A DNA stretch of 64,000 nt from Zeimonas sp964538505 (GTDB lineage: Bacteria; Pseudomonadota; Gammaproteobacteria; Burkholderiales; Burkholderiaceae_E): NCBI GenBank assembly GCA_964538505.1, contig CAZIDY010000003.1, positions 124,001-188,000 of the forward strand, given 5' to 3'. Under the pieces are notes generated by a model. The model saw only the letters and a program-made list of their open reading frames with translations. It did no database searches and was not told the origin of the DNA. Below, piece by piece: positions 17,961 to 27,502 of the stretch (position 1 is its first letter; each line of letters opens with the position of its first letter). Position numbers and translations under genes: made by a program.

Positions 17961-18340
17961 GACGTTCGCCCTCACGCCAACTCGAAGTGCTGCGCGGCAA
18001 ACTTCCACCGGCGGCGTGGCGCATGCCACGCAGACGCCGACGGTGGGCAAGTCGAGTTCGACGCGCTGATAGCACATGCACCACTGCGGAACGCTGCGTT
18101 CCGCTGCATTTCCCGTCGACTCTGCGGATCTCGCGAGGCAAGCGCTCAGTCGGCGACTTCGCGCGAAGACGCCGAGAGCACCGCGACGGCGTCCGCTGCA
18201 AGCGCCGGCGGGCCGACGGCCGCACCGCAGGCGAGAATCGCAACGACCAGGCTCCTGGCAACGGTTCGGCTCATGACACCCATCGACGACGATCCGGTGA
18301 GCACGAAGCCGGTGCACGTGTGATGCCCGTTCCGTATGCC
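17961..18340. other. 380-bp stretch without a supported gene
   Basis: Between the low-complexity frame and the metallopeptidase-like gene. It contains one copy of a dispersed repeat (17982-18084), then a segment with short inverted stretches around GGAACGCTGCGTTCC at 18088-18102. Reading frames here have no family resemblance and shift composition with the repeat. No promoter could be placed with confidence. Confidence 0.6.
17982..18084. repeat. Dispersed repeat, copy A (about 103 bp, hairpin-forming)
   Basis: This segment matches 33802-33906 with roughly 90% identity by eye, from TCGAAGTGCTGCGCGGCA to TGCACCAC. Its core is a hairpin with 7-bp arms GCGTGGC/GCCACGC around GCAT, flanked by CGGCG and CGCCG. 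Both copies lie outside genes and downstream of plus-strand reading frames. It looks like a REP-type or small-RNA-like element with more copies elsewhere in the genome. Confidence 0.75.
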
Positions 18341-19048
18341 TCACCCGGCCGGCAGCGCGTTTCCGTCGAGCAGCGCGTGCACGAATGCGGTGTCGTTGCC
18401 CCGGCGGCTCCAGTGTTTCCAGGCGATCGCCGCGAAGCGGTCGGGGTTCATGCCGAGCACGAACAGGTTGAGCCGTCGCGCCAGGTCTTCGGCAGGCACC
18501 GGACCGGCTTCCTCGAGCGCACGCTCGCGCAGCGCAGGCGCCAGCGAATGCAGCTGCCCCACATACGCAAAATATTCGTGCACGACGACGTCGGGATGCG
18601 GGTTGCGGAAATGATCGGCGACGATCGCGTGCACGGCCTCGTGCACGATCGCGCTTCGATACAGCTCGGGCGTCATCGGCAATCCGAACGGCGCAGCGTC
18701 CTGCGGCCAGTGGCTGCGCTGCAGCACGTAGGCGCGACGTGATTCATGCAGGTAGACGCCTGTGCGCGTCGCCGTCGCCGCTTCAGCGGGAAGCGCGTCG
18801 ACCAGATGCAGCTCGACCGGCGCACGTACGGAAATGCCCTGCGCCGCGAGGAAGTCCGCCGCCTGCCCGATCGCACGACACGCTTCGCGCAGCTCGCTGC
18901 CGGAAGGCGCAACGACGACCGCCGCGACCTGCGGGCAGCCTGCACGCAGGGCGTGCACCGAAGCCGTCGTGTCCTGCGCCCCGACCAGCGAAACGCCGAT
19001 CAGGATCGACACGAGACCGATTGTGATGGGGAGTGTGCGAGTGTTCAT
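18341..19048 (-). CDS. Secreted putative zinc metallopeptidase-like protein
   Basis: A 235-residue protein. It starts with a signal peptide (MNTRTLPITIGLVSILIGVS, cleavage probably after VGA). Residues about 150-160 read AIVHEAVHAIVADH, a HExxH zinc motif as HEAVH, and about 15 residues later VVVHEYFAYV offers a Glu as third ligand, as in gluzincins. The rest has no assigned family. The likely location is periplasm or outside the cell. Start at 19048 precedes the signal peptide directly; the longer frame to 19264 would bury it. Stands alone between the repeat-bearing gap and the TPR gene. Peptidase activity is inferred from the motif only. Confidence 0.7.
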   Translation of the reverse strand: MNTRTLPITIGLVSILIGVSLVGAQDTTASVHALRAGCPQVAAVVVAPSGSELREACRAIGQAADFLAAQGISVRAPVELHLVDALPAEAATATRTGVYLHESRRAYVLQRSHWPQDAAPFGLPMTPELYRSAIVHEAVHAIVADHFRNPHPDVVVHEYFAYVGQLHSLAPALRERALEEAGPVPAEDLARRLNLFVLGMNPDRFAAIAWKHWSRRGNDTAFVHALLDGNALPAG

Positions 19049-19139
19049 GGCGCCGAGGATCGCCCCGGCGCCGGTTGCCGACAATCCCTCTAACGCGGTA
19101 CCGCGTTCGAGGGATTGCCCGCTGCCTGCCCTGTGCCTC

Positions 19140-20501
19140 CTACGCGGCGGCCGGCTCCACGACGAAGACGCCCTCGTCCGCCGGCGACGCCATCCGGCGG
19201 GCGCGCTCGACGAATCGCAGCGCAGGCCGGCTCTCCGGACGCCTTGCCACCCGCTCGGCGGCAAGCGCCTGCGCGAGCGGACGATCGCCGCTGCGGATCG
19301 CGGCCTCGATCAGCGTCAGGTCGATCACGTCGCGCTGCGCGTTGCTTCCACCGAAACGATGGTGATAGCTGCGGATCGGGCGCAGCAGCCGCACCGCCTC
19401 GGCGTAATCGCCGTCGCCGAAGGCGACAATCGCACGCGTCGCCGGCTGTCCGATCTCGCGCACGAAGGACGCGTTGTCGCCCTGCCCCTGCAGCGCGGCG
19501 CGCTGCGCTTCGAAGACGAGCCTGCGCGCTTCGGGGCGATCCGCGCCGACGAAGGCCATCATCGCGTGCAGGTCGTTGAACGCGAAATCGCTGGCGCCTG
19601 CGATCGGACGCCAGAGATCGGCCACGGCATCCCAGCGATCGCCGACATCGACCCCGCGCAGATGCAGTCGCCACAGCATCGACGTCGCGTCGAGCATGTC
19701 GAAGACGACCGTCGAGCGCGCACCGAAGACCGGTCCGTCGATCAGCCGCAGCACCGTGTCGAGCTCGTCGCGCTCGAGATGGCACAGCGCCAGGTGCCAC
19801 CAGTTGTGCACGGCGAGGAAGCTGTCCGGAGACCAATGCCCGGCGTTCGGCTCAAGCCACGCGATGCCGTCGCGGGGCCGGTTGCGCATCTCGTGCACGT
19901 GCGCCACCGCGTGCCATGCCCAGCCGTCGCGCGGCTGCAGCTCGACGGCCCGCTCGCCATGACGTTGCGCCTCGCCGTAGTCGCCGCTCTCCTCGAGGCC
20001 GAAGGCATACATGCCGAGCAGCGAGTGGTAGGCCGGCATCGACGGGCTCCAGGCCGGCAGCGCACGTGCGATGCGATCGCGCAGCATCCGCGCGTCGCCG
20101 CACAGGAAATCGACCTGGTGCCCGGCGGACAACGCGAGGGCATCGAGCGGCCAGCGCGCGCTCAGGTCTTCGAGCAGGCGCCCGGCGTCGCGCCATCGAC
20201 CTTCCGCTGCCTCGCGCAGCGCCTCGGCGTGCGCGCGCTCGCGCGCCGTGCCCGCGAAGCGCCGCGCCTGCAGCACGCAGTCGCGGGCGACCGGCAGCGC
20301 CTCCGGCTCGGTGCCGACCAGGTGCAGCCAGCCCTTGAGCGCGTAGGCCATCGGCATTGCCGGGCATTGCTCGATCGCGCGATCGATCGTCGAAACGGGG
20401 TCGGCGATCATGCAACGGAACTCGTGTGCTGCCTGCTCGAAGATCCCGGCTGCGGTGGCGGTCGCGCCGCTGAGCGCATGGCCGGCGTGGTCGGTGCTCA
20501 T
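19140..20501 (-). CDS. Tetratricopeptide-repeat protein
   Basis: A 453-residue all-helical protein with degenerate TPR units, for example 'YHSLLGMYAFGLEESGDYGE' followed by AQRHGERAVELQPRDGWAWH, and 'AVHNWWHLALCHLERDELDT'. The overall pattern resembles a family of TPR proteins found in many proteobacteria whose role is unknown. No signal peptide and no catalytic domain are visible, so it is probably a cytoplasmic scaffold. Start at 20501 is supported by GAGAAGGG just upstream. It is divergent from the GlxA-type regulator across 111 bp and may be its target. Confidence 0.75.
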   Translation of the reverse strand: MSTDHAGHALSGATATAAGIFEQAAHEFRCMIADPVSTIDRAIEQCPAMPMAYALKGWLHLVGTEPEALPVARDCVLQARRFAGTARERAHAEALREAAEGRWRDAGRLLEDLSARWPLDALALSAGHQVDFLCGDARMLRDRIARALPAWSPSMPAYHSLLGMYAFGLEESGDYGEAQRHGERAVELQPRDGWAWHAVAHVHEMRNRPRDGIAWLEPNAGHWSPDSFLAVHNWWHLALCHLERDELDTVLRLIDGPVFGARSTVVFDMLDATSMLWRLHLRGVDVGDRWDAVADLWRPIAGASDFAFNDLHAMMAFVGADRPEARRLVFEAQRAALQGQGDNASFVREIGQPATRAIVAFGDGDYAEAVRLLRPIRSYHHRFGGSNAQRDVIDLTLIEAAIRSGDRPLAQALAAERVARRPESRPALRFVERARRMASPADEGVFVVEPAAA

Positions 20502-20612
20502 GTCCCTTCTCCATCGATCTCGATGTGTGCCGACATCCGGCACGCCTGCAGTGTGTCGCCGACGCCCGGATGCGGCTAAAGTCATTCGTGCAACAAAGCG
20601 GACATTCGTGCC

Positions 20613-21680
20613 ATGGCCGATGCGACCCGTTCGATCGCCGCTCCGGTGCACGTCGCGCTGCTCGGCGTGCCCGACTCCACTGCGTCCACGCTGTACGGTT
20701 TCCTCGACACGCTTGCCGGGGTCTGCCGCGACTGGGAAACGGTGCACGGCAGGTCCGCCGAGTCGCCATTTCGTCCGCAGATCGTCTCTCGAGACGGCGC
20801 GCCCTTCATTGGCGCCAACGGCGTGCGCATCGCGCCGGACGCGAGCTTCGAGACGGCCACGCCGCCCGACATCGTCTGCATCACCGACCTGGCCGTCGCA
20901 CCCGACCAGCCGCTGGGCGACCGCTACGACGCCGAGGCCGGCTGGATCCGTGAGCAGCACGCCGCGGGTGCGCTCGTCGCGTCGGCGTGCTCGGGCGCGC
21001 TGCTGCTGGCGCGTACCGGCCTGCTCGACGGGCTGGACGCCACCTCGCACTGGGCCTACTGCGACGCGTTGCGGCGCCAGTACCCGGGCACCCGATGGCA
21101 TCCCGAACGCAATCTCGTGCTCGCCGGAAGCGGACAGCGCATCGTGATGGCCGGCAGCGGCGTCGCCTGGCATCAGCTGGTGCTGGCCCTCGTCACGCGC
21201 CTGGTCGGCGCACAGGCGGCAATGGAGCTGGCGCGCATCAACCTGCTCGACTGGAACCCGACGAGCCAGATCGCCTACGCGTCGCTCACGCACGGCGCGC
21301 AGACGACCGATCCGGTCGTGATGCGTTGCCAGCAATGGGCCGCACACAACTACCAGATCGAGGCGCCGGTGGGACAGATGGTCGCGCTCTCGGGGCTGCC
21401 CGAGCGCACATTCAAGCGCCGCTTCGCGCAGGCGACCGGAATGAGCCCGCTCGAGTACGTGCACACGCTGCGCCTCGAGGAAGCCAAGCAGATGCTCGAA
21501 GCCGGCGACGAACCCGTCGAGGCGATCGCCTGGGAGGTCGGCTACCGGGATCCGAGCTTCTTCGCACGCCTTTTCCGGCGTCGCGTCTCACTCACGCCGG
21601 CGCAGTACCGACGCCGTTTCGGCGGCCTGAAACGTCAGCTCGAGCGGACGTCTTCGCCACCGAGCTCGCCGGCGAGATAG
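20613..21680 (+). CDS. GlxA-family AraC-type transcriptional regulator
   Basis: A 355-residue two-domain regulator. Residues about 10-200 are a DJ-1/PfpI-like domain with the nucleophile-elbow region 'ALVASACSGALLLARTGLLD'. Residues about 245-340 are two AraC-type helix-turn-helix motifs (VGQMVALSGLPERTFKRRF and 'PVEAIAWEVGYRDPSFFARL'). Such proteins control catabolic or stress genes in response to small ligands such as glycine betaine or nitrogen compounds; the ligand here is unknown. Divergent from the TPR gene. Its 3' end overlaps the convergent gshA by 46 bp. Confidence 0.88.
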   Translation: MADATRSIAAPVHVALLGVPDSTASTLYGFLDTLAGVCRDWETVHGRSAESPFRPQIVSRDGAPFIGANGVRIAPDASFETATPPDIVCITDLAVAPDQPLGDRYDAEAGWIREQHAAGALVASACSGALLLARTGLLDGLDATSHWAYCDALRRQYPGTRWHPERNLVLAGSGQRIVMAGSGVAWHQLVLALVTRLVGAQAAMELARINLLDWNPTSQIAYASLTHGAQTTDPVVMRCQQWAAHNYQIEAPVGQMVALSGLPERTFKRRFAQATGMSPLEYVHTLRLEEAKQMLEAGDEPVEAIAWEVGYRDPSFFARLFRRRVSLTPAQYRRRFGGLKRQLERTSSPPSSPAR

Positions 21681-23356
21681 CGTCGGCGATAGGTCTCGAA
21701 GGACATCGCGTCGGCGGCCTCGATGCGCTTCTGCTCCTCGAGCGAAGCCGCGACGACCTGCTCCTGGCGTGCCTGCGCCTGCCCGTCGAGTGCCCTCGCG
21801 AGCAGCTCGTCGCGGTTCGCCAGTGAACGCGCGAGCGCGAAGGCGCGAAACGACTCGTCGTGATGCGCGCGCAGCTGCTGCAGCATGCGTGCCGATGGCG
21901 TGCGCGACGGGTCGGCCAGCGCCGCCTGTGCAGCCTCCAGCGCGTCGCGATGCGGACGCGATCGTGGCGCAGACGATTCGGTGCCGTCTTCGCTGCCTGC
22001 CTGCGGACGGGCGGCTCCGTGTGCCGCATCGAGCGCATCGGCGATCGGCGCGCAGGCGGCGAGCAGTTCGCTGCCCCAGGCGTGCAACGGACGCTCGCCT
22101 TCGGCATCGTGCAGCAGGAGCCCGGGCTCACGACCACGCTGCGCGACCAGATGCTGGTTGCGCGAGATCGCGGCGATCTCCTGCGGCGTATCGGGCGGGC
22201 TGTCGGCGAGCAGGCAGTGCAGCAGGAAGACGTCGAGGAAGCGCATCGTCTGCGCGCCGATTCCGACGACGAAGAACGGATCGATGTCGAGGCAGCGCAC
22301 CTCGACGTACTCGACGCCGCGATCGTCCAGCGCGTGCAGCGGGCGCTCGCCGGGACGGATGCTGCGCTTGGGCCGGATCGTCCCGTAGAACTCGTTCTCG
22401 ATCTGCAGCAGCGTCGTCGCGAGCTGCCGGTACAGGCCGTTGCCGTCGTGCACGCCGATGCGTTCGTAGGCCGGCCAGGGCTCGGACAGGGCCTTCGACA
22501 GCGACGCCGCGTAGCTCTCGAGGCAATTGAAACTGACCTCGAGCGACGCCTGCGCATCGCTCTGGTAGCCAAGCGGCCCCATGCGCAGCGAGGTCGCGTA
22601 CGGCAGGTACAGCGTGCCCGAAGCGAGCGTCTCCAGCGAGTTCGGATGACCGTCGAGAAAGCTGCTGCAGGCAGCGGGCGAAGCGCCGAACAGGTAGAGC
22701 AGCAGCCAGGAGTGTCGGCGGAAATTGCGGATCAGCGCGAAGTACGCCGCGTCGCGCCAGGCGCGCGCCGATTCGCCCGAGCCGTCGACGCGCTGCAGCG
22801 CAGCCCAGGCTTCGTCGGGCAGCGAGAAGTTGTAGTGGATGCCCGAGATCGTCTGCATGCGGCGACCGTAGCGATGCGACAGCCCCTGCCGGTAGACCGT
22901 CTTCGCACGCCCCACGTTCGACGAGCCGTAGCGTGCGAGCGGAATCTGCTCGTCATCGGGCAGCCCGCAGGGCATGCTCGCGCTCCACAGGATCTCGTCG
23001 TCGATGTGCCGGTAGACGAACTGGTGCAGCTCGACGAGCTCGCCCAGGCACGCGTCGACGCTGACGTGGACGCCGGTGATCAGCTCGAGCTGCGCCTCGC
23101 TGAAATCGGTGGTGATGTGCGGATGCGCGAGCGCAGAGCCGAGCTCGGCCGGGTGCGGCGTTGCCGCCAGCCGCCCATAGCGGTCGGTGCGCAGGCTCTC
23201 CTTCTCGATGCCGCGCCGCAGGACGCGCAGCGCCTCGGGCGGCAGCGCATGCAGCCGCTCGAGCAGCTTCGCCGGTGTCGGCGAAGGGGTAATCGGGCGC
23301 GTGCCTGGCAACGCGCAGGCGCCGGGCGAGCAGGGTTCGGGCAAGTCGGGTGGCAT
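21635..23356 (-). CDS. gshA: Glutamate-cysteine ligase (gamma-glutamylcysteine synthetase)
   Basis: About 573 residues of the proteobacterial GshA type, which makes gamma-glutamylcysteine, the first step to glutathione. Markers: RRGIEKESLRTDRYGRLA, ITTDFSEAQLELITGV, SMPCGLPDDEQIPLARYGSS, MQTISGIHYNFSLPD, YLFGASPAACSSFL and RCLDIDPF. The chain is longer than E. coli GshA, with a Pro-rich leader before LLERLHALP; a shorter start inside this leader is possible. The C-terminus ends in a coiled, Glu/Ala-rich region that overlaps the convergent regulator gene. Confidence 0.94.
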   Translation of the reverse strand: MPPDLPEPCSPGACALPGTRPITPSPTPAKLLERLHALPPEALRVLRRGIEKESLRTDRYGRLAATPHPAELGSALAHPHITTDFSEAQLELITGVHVSVDACLGELVELHQFVYRHIDDEILWSASMPCGLPDDEQIPLARYGSSNVGRAKTVYRQGLSHRYGRRMQTISGIHYNFSLPDEAWAALQRVDGSGESARAWRDAAYFALIRNFRRHSWLLLYLFGASPAACSSFLDGHPNSLETLASGTLYLPYATSLRMGPLGYQSDAQASLEVSFNCLESYAASLSKALSEPWPAYERIGVHDGNGLYRQLATTLLQIENEFYGTIRPKRSIRPGERPLHALDDRGVEYVEVRCLDIDPFFVVGIGAQTMRFLDVFLLHCLLADSPPDTPQEIAAISRNQHLVAQRGREPGLLLHDAEGERPLHAWGSELLAACAPIADALDAAHGAARPQAGSEDGTESSAPRSRPHRDALEAAQAALADPSRTPSARMLQQLRAHHDESFRAFALARSLANRDELLARALDGQAQARQEQVVAASLEEQKRIEAADAMSFETYRRRYLAGELGGEDVRSS

Positions 23357-23435
23357 GGAGCTCGTGCGATCCCGGGCGCGCCCCGGGGAAAAGGTAAATG
23401 GTGACAGAGCCGGGAAATCTACGCCTGGGGCCTGT

Positions 23436-24566
23436 TCAGAAGCCCTGGCCGCCCGGCGGCAGGTACTCGGCCTCGAGGTCGACCGTGGAGCGTCGTCCGA
23501 GGTCGTCGAAATGCGCACGCAGCCAGCCGTCGGCCTGCGCGCGGCCCTCGTCGTGCAGCTCGAGCAGGAAGCTCCAGTCGGTATCGGCCTTGCTCGCCCG
23601 ACCGTACTTCGACAGGTGCTCGCTGCCGTCGAGGCGGTGGACGTACAGCGTGGCAACGCGGGCGAACAGCGAGTCTCCGCATGCGCGCCCTTCCTGGCGG
23701 ATGAGCCGCTGCAGCATCGCGACCGTGCGCAATTCCTTGATGAGGCTGCCGTGAAAGGTGATCTCGTCGACACGATCGAGGATCGACGCGGTGTCGGTCG
23801 GCACGGTGTCGCGGCGCGACGGATTGATCTGCACCAGCAGCAGGTCGTCGGCCGGCGTCTCCACGATCAGCGGAAACAACGACGGATTGCCCATGTAGCC
23901 GCCATCCCAGTACGCCTCGCCGTCGATCTCGACTGCCTGGAACACCGTCGGCAGGCAGGCCGACGCCATCAGCGCATCGAGCGAGAGCTCGGCGTTGCGG
24001 AAGATGCGCAGCCGCCCCGTGCTCACCTGCGTCGCTGCGACGAACAGCCGCGGCGACTCGCAGGCGCGAACCGCGTCGAAGTCGACGACGCGCGCGACGA
24101 TGTCGCGCAACGGGTTGTAGTTCAGCGGATTGAACTGGTACGGCGAGACGATCCGTCCGACGAGGTCGTAGTACTGCCCGAGACCCGACCAGGCGGCCAG
24201 CGGGTTGCCGAGAAAGGCGCCGAAGAGCCCGCGGTCGAAGGGGTTCGCACGACGCGCGGCAGCCGCGACCTCGGACCAGAACGTGCGCAGCGCCTCGCGC
24301 GCCGCGCTGCGCCCACCCTGCGCCCAGCCCGAGGCGAGCGCCACTGCGTTCATCGCGCCCGCGCTCGTGCCGCTGATCCCCGACAGCCCGATGCGCTCGT
24401 CCTCGAGCAGACGATCGAGCACACCCCAGGTGAACGCACCGTGCGCACCGCCGCCCTGCAGCGCGAGGTCGATCTCGCGCACCGGGCCGGAAGCGGGTCG
24501 GGGTGAAGAGGCAGCGGACGCGACGTGCGCAGCGGACGCGGCATCCTCGGGAGGCGGCGTGGACAT
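23436..24566 (-). CDS. Patatin-like phospholipase
   Basis: A 376-residue patatin-domain enzyme. The family's key features are in order: the glycine-rich oxyanion loop LALQGGGAHGAFTWGVL, the nucleophile elbow GISGTSAGAMNA with Ser in G-x-S-x-G, and the catalytic Asp in YWDGGYMGNPS. This Ser-Asp dyad hydrolyses acyl esters of membrane lipids. A variable 30-residue Ala/Pro-rich leader precedes the domain, but no classical signal peptide is evident, so a cytoplasmic or membrane-bound place is likely. Start at 24566 was chosen over one at 24692, which would run into the divergent SDR gene. Confidence 0.9.
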   Translation of the reverse strand: MSTPPPEDAASAAHVASAASSPRPASGPVREIDLALQGGGAHGAFTWGVLDRLLEDERIGLSGISGTSAGAMNAVALASGWAQGGRSAAREALRTFWSEVAAAARRANPFDRGLFGAFLGNPLAAWSGLGQYYDLVGRIVSPYQFNPLNYNPLRDIVARVVDFDAVRACESPRLFVAATQVSTGRLRIFRNAELSLDALMASACLPTVFQAVEIDGEAYWDGGYMGNPSLFPLIVETPADDLLLVQINPSRRDTVPTDTASILDRVDEITFHGSLIKELRTVAMLQRLIRQEGRACGDSLFARVATLYVHRLDGSEHLSKYGRASKADTDWSFLLELHDEGRAQADGWLRAHFDDLGRRSTVDLEAEYLPPGGQGF

Positions 24567-24685
24567 TCGAGGCCAAAACGGGAAAGCGCAATGGTACCGT
24601 CGCGCCAGATCGGCTGCGGGGCGATCGTCGACCGGTGCACAATGCCCGGTCGAAGCATCGAACGGAAATCGAAAGGAGAAGGCCA

Positions 24686-25438
24686 ATGGCATCGCAGCTC
24701 GAAAAGCGCGTCGCGCTCGTCACCGGCGCAGGATCGGGAATCGGCCGCGCCGTCGCGCTCGCCTATGCGAAGGCGGGCGCGAGCGTCGTCGTCGCGGACA
24801 TCTCCGAGAAAGGCGGCAACGAAACCGTCACGCAGATCGAGTCGGCCGGCGGCAAGGCCCTGTTCGTGCGCGCCGACAGCGCATCGCCGCAGGACAACGA
24901 GCAACTCGTCGCGAAGACGGTCGATCGCTTCGGCGCGCTGCACATCGCGTGCAACAACGCCGGCATCGGCGGCGAAGCGCACCTCGTCGGCGAGATGCCG
25001 CCCGAGGAGTGGAACCGCGTGATCTCGATCAACCTGTCGGGGGTCTTCTATGCGATGCGCTACCAGATCCCGGCGATGCTGCAGGCGGGCGGCGGGGTCA
25101 TCGTGAACATGGCGTCGATCCTCGGGCAGGTCGGTACGCCGGCGCACTCGCCGTACGTCGCGGCCAAGCACGGCGTCGTCGGGCTGACGAAGGCCGCGGC
25201 GCTCGAGTACGCGCAGCGCGGCATTCGCGTCGTCTCGGTGGGCCCGGCCTACATCGACACCCCGCTGCTCGAGAACCTGCCCGACGAGGTGCGCAACGGC
25301 CTCGTTGCGCTGCACCCGGTCGGCCGTCTCGGCCGCGACGACGAGGTGGCCGAGCTCGTGCTGTGGCTGAGCTCCGACAAGGCATCGTTCGCAACGGGCG
25401 GCTACTACCCGGTCGACGGAGGCTATCTCTCGCAATGA
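24686..25438 (+). CDS. Short-chain dehydrogenase/reductase
   Basis: A 250-residue classical SDR. Cofactor loop TGAGSGIGRAVALAY near residue 14, acidic residue after strand 2 in VVADIS pointing to NAD(H), CNNAGIGG, catalytic Ser in VNMASILGQ and the Tyr/Lys pair in SPYVAAKHG. The C-terminus ends in the common ATGGYYPVDGGYLSQ. The ribosome site AAAGGAGAAGG precedes the ATG at 24686. Its stop overlaps the start of the GST gene by 4 bp, so the two are co-translated. Substrate unknown. Confidence 0.92.
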   Translation: MASQLEKRVALVTGAGSGIGRAVALAYAKAGASVVVADISEKGGNETVTQIESAGGKALFVRADSASPQDNEQLVAKTVDRFGALHIACNNAGIGGEAHLVGEMPPEEWNRVISINLSGVFYAMRYQIPAMLQAGGGVIVNMASILGQVGTPAHSPYVAAKHGVVGLTKAAALEYAQRGIRVVSVGPAYIDTPLLENLPDEVRNGLVALHPVGRLGRDDEVAELVLWLSSDKASFATGGYYPVDGGYLSQ

Positions 25439-26175
25439 CGAAGGCGGCGCAGATGAAGCTGTACATCGGCAACAAGAACTACTCGTCGTGGTCGATGCGC
25501 CCATGGGTGCTGATGCGCCATGCGCAGATTCCCTTCGAAGAGGTGATGGTGCGTTTCGACTCGTTCGCACCCGGGTCGAGCTTCAAGCGCAGCCTCGCCG
25601 GACTGAGCCCCACCGGAAAGGTCCCGCTGCTGCAGACCGAGATCGACGGACGAATGCAGGTGATCTGGGACACCTTGTCGATCACCGAGTTCCTCGCCGA
25701 GCTGCACCCGGACCGGCGCCTGTGGCCGGCAGCACGCACGGCACGCGCCCGCGCGCGCTCGATCGTCGCCGAGATGCACTCCGGTTTCACCGCGCTGCGC
25801 ACCCACTTCCCGTTGAACATCGAAGCGCAGCTGCCCGAGATCGGCCCGCGGACCGTGCACGAGCAGGCGGCGGTGCGCGACGACGTCGCGCGCGTCGAGG
25901 AGATCTGGGCCGACTGCCTGGCGATTTCCGGCGGTCCGTTCCTGTTCGGCACCTTCGGCATCGCCGACGCGTTCTACGCACCGGTTGCTTCGCGCTTCCG
26001 GACCTACGGCGTGCCGCTCGAGTCGGGCAGCGAAGGCTACGTCGCGCGCGTGCTGCAGGCACGCGGCGTGGCCGAATGGATCGCGGGTGCGCTGGCGGAG
26101 AACGACTTCCGGGAGTTCGAGGAGCCGTATCGCCGCAATCCGGCGACGGGCTCGGGGGCACGACCGCGGCGGTGA
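25435..26175 (+). CDS. Glutathione S-transferase family protein
   Basis: About 246 residues. It starts with a thioredoxin-like N-terminal domain (KLYIGNKNYSSWSMRPWVL, with a Ser rather than Cys/Tyr as the likely glutathione contact). LSPTGKVPLLQ carries the cis-proline, and WDTLSITEFLAELHPD the gamma-glutamyl contact. The C-terminal helical domain has FGIADAFYAPVASRFRTYGV, the usual N-capping motif. The start overlaps the SDR stop (ATGA); ATG at 25453 is the family's usual first residue. Co-transcription with the SDR suggests detoxification or isomerisation of a shared substrate. Confidence 0.88.
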   Translation: MTKAAQMKLYIGNKNYSSWSMRPWVLMRHAQIPFEEVMVRFDSFAPGSSFKRSLAGLSPTGKVPLLQTEIDGRMQVIWDTLSITEFLAELHPDRRLWPAARTARARARSIVAEMHSGFTALRTHFPLNIEAQLPEIGPRTVHEQAAVRDDVARVEEIWADCLAISGGPFLFGTFGIADAFYAPVASRFRTYGVPLESGSEGYVARVLQARGVAEWIAGALAENDFREFEEPYRRNPATGSGARPRR

Positions 26176-26259
26176 AGCACGAAGCGTCGAGTCCCTGCGC
26201 GAGGGCCATTTGCTCGTCATTCGCGCCTGCTTCCGATTGTCGCGTTCGCTCCGACCACG

Positions 26260-26979
26260 CTACGAGCGCCTTCCCGCCCTGCGTAAAGACACCGGCTCCG
26301 GCGCAATCGTCGGCTCTCGCGTTCCGTCCCAGGTGAAACGCCAGCCCTCACCCCGTCGCACGTTACCGACCACCGCCGGCCGGAAGCACGCGAGATTCGT
26401 CCCCTCTGGCCTGCGTACGCTCGGGTACACCACCCCGATCGCGCCACGTTCGAGGAGTCGCTCGGCGAGGCGCTGCGAGGCAACGTAGCTGCGAGGATCG
26501 AGGCAGCGCACGAAGCGCGGATCCTCACGCAGATCGTGGAACTCGTGCGAGAAGTCGGCGAGGAACGCCTCGTAGGTCACGCTGTCGTCGAAGCGGCCGA
26601 TCTCCTCGTACTCGACAGTCTTGTGGAATGCGATCTCAGCCAGCGCGGTCTCGATCTCGAACGCGCAGTACCAGGCGCCGCGCTCGGGGCCGTTGAAGCG
26701 GCTGCCCTCGGGCCGCGCATGCACGAACGCAGCGTTCACGATCCGGTAGTTCGGCACACCGAAGACCAGCTCCTCGACGCCGATGCCCGGTGCCAGGCCC
26801 TGCTCGGCACGCAACCGCTGGTTGGTGGCGTTATCGAGCTCGAACAACCCGGCCAGATGCGCATCGTCTTCGGCGATCGCCGCCAGCACGGAATCCTCGC
26901 GTTGCGCGAAGCGCGACGGAATCAGTCGCACCGTGTCGAAGCGGCGAACGAGCGTCGTGCGCGGAAGCGCTGCCGTCAT
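26260..26979 (-). CDS. RES-domain toxin (NAD+-depleting)
   Basis: A 239-residue protein with the RES fold: RFNGPERGAWYCAFEIETALAE (the R...E/Y...S region), 'FDDSVTYEAFLADFSHEFHD', and a late ERGAIGVVYPSVRRPEGTNL. RES toxins such as MbcT and the Xre-RES systems break down NAD+ with a phosphorylase or glycohydrolase action and stop growth. It lies downstream of the Xre/MbcA-type antitoxin gene, 60 bp after it, in the standard antitoxin-first order. It is somewhat longer than the simplest RES toxins, with an N-terminal extension that may match the antitoxin. Confidence 0.88.
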   Translation of the reverse strand: MTAALPRTTLVRRFDTVRLIPSRFAQREDSVLAAIAEDDAHLAGLFELDNATNQRLRAEQGLAPGIGVEELVFGVPNYRIVNAAFVHARPEGSRFNGPERGAWYCAFEIETALAEIAFHKTVEYEEIGRFDDSVTYEAFLADFSHEFHDLREDPRFVRCLDPRSYVASQRLAERLLERGAIGVVYPSVRRPEGTNLACFRPAVVGNVRRGEGWRFTWDGTREPTIAPEPVSLRRAGRRS

Positions 26980-27039
26980 GCGAAGTCGCGCTCTGCCGCG
27001 CCCGGAACGGTTGAAACGATCGGCCGTGCCCGCACGTTC

Positions 27040-27498
27040 TCAGGCGCCGCCCCGCCTCGCATCAAGCAGCCTGCGGACCGTCTGCATCGCAAGCAATCCG
27101 CCGGAGATCATGTACTCGAGCGGCGATCGCCCACCGAACAGTGCATTGCGATTCGGCAGGCGCACCCATTCGTCGGCGAGCTCGTCGCCGTAGAGAATGT
27201 GCAGCGCCTTGTAGATACCGACCAGATACGAGATGCGGACGATCCGGTCGACGTCGAGCGTTCGCTCGGGCTTCTTCTTCCAGTCGTAGTACGCGCTGCT
27301 CGAGACGCCGCCGAGCAGCTCGCGCGCCTCGTCGTCGCGCAGCTTCCAGCGCTCGGCGATCGCGAAGAAGCCACGCAATGCCGCGGGCGACAGGCGCTCA
27401 CGCTCGGCGCGCGAGCTCAGGTCTGCGTAGGCAGGCGGCTCGAAACGGGTGGCCGGGTAGGTGTGCGCCGCGCGCCGCTGGGCGGAGGAAGCAGGCAT
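27040..27498 (-). CDS. Xre/MbcA/ParS-type antitoxin
   Basis: A 152-residue antitoxin of the RES-Xre kind. The N-terminal half is a helix-turn-helix (LSPAALRGFFAIAERWKLRD, then LLGGVSSSAYYDWKKKPERT), and the C-terminal half is the toxin-binding MbcA/ParS domain (ISYLVGIYKALHILYGDELA, then WVRLPNRNALFGGRSPLEYM and IS-GG). It neutralises the RES toxin encoded just downstream. Two inverted repeats with the same half-sites overlap its ribosome site and promoter, so it very likely represses its own operon. Confidence 0.9.
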   Translation of the reverse strand: MPASSAQRRAAHTYPATRFEPPAYADLSSRAERERLSPAALRGFFAIAERWKLRDDEARELLGGVSSSAYYDWKKKPERTLDVDRIVRISYLVGIYKALHILYGDELADEWVRLPNRNALFGGRSPLEYMISGGLLAMQTVRRLLDARRGGA

Positions 27499-27502
27499 AT
27501 TT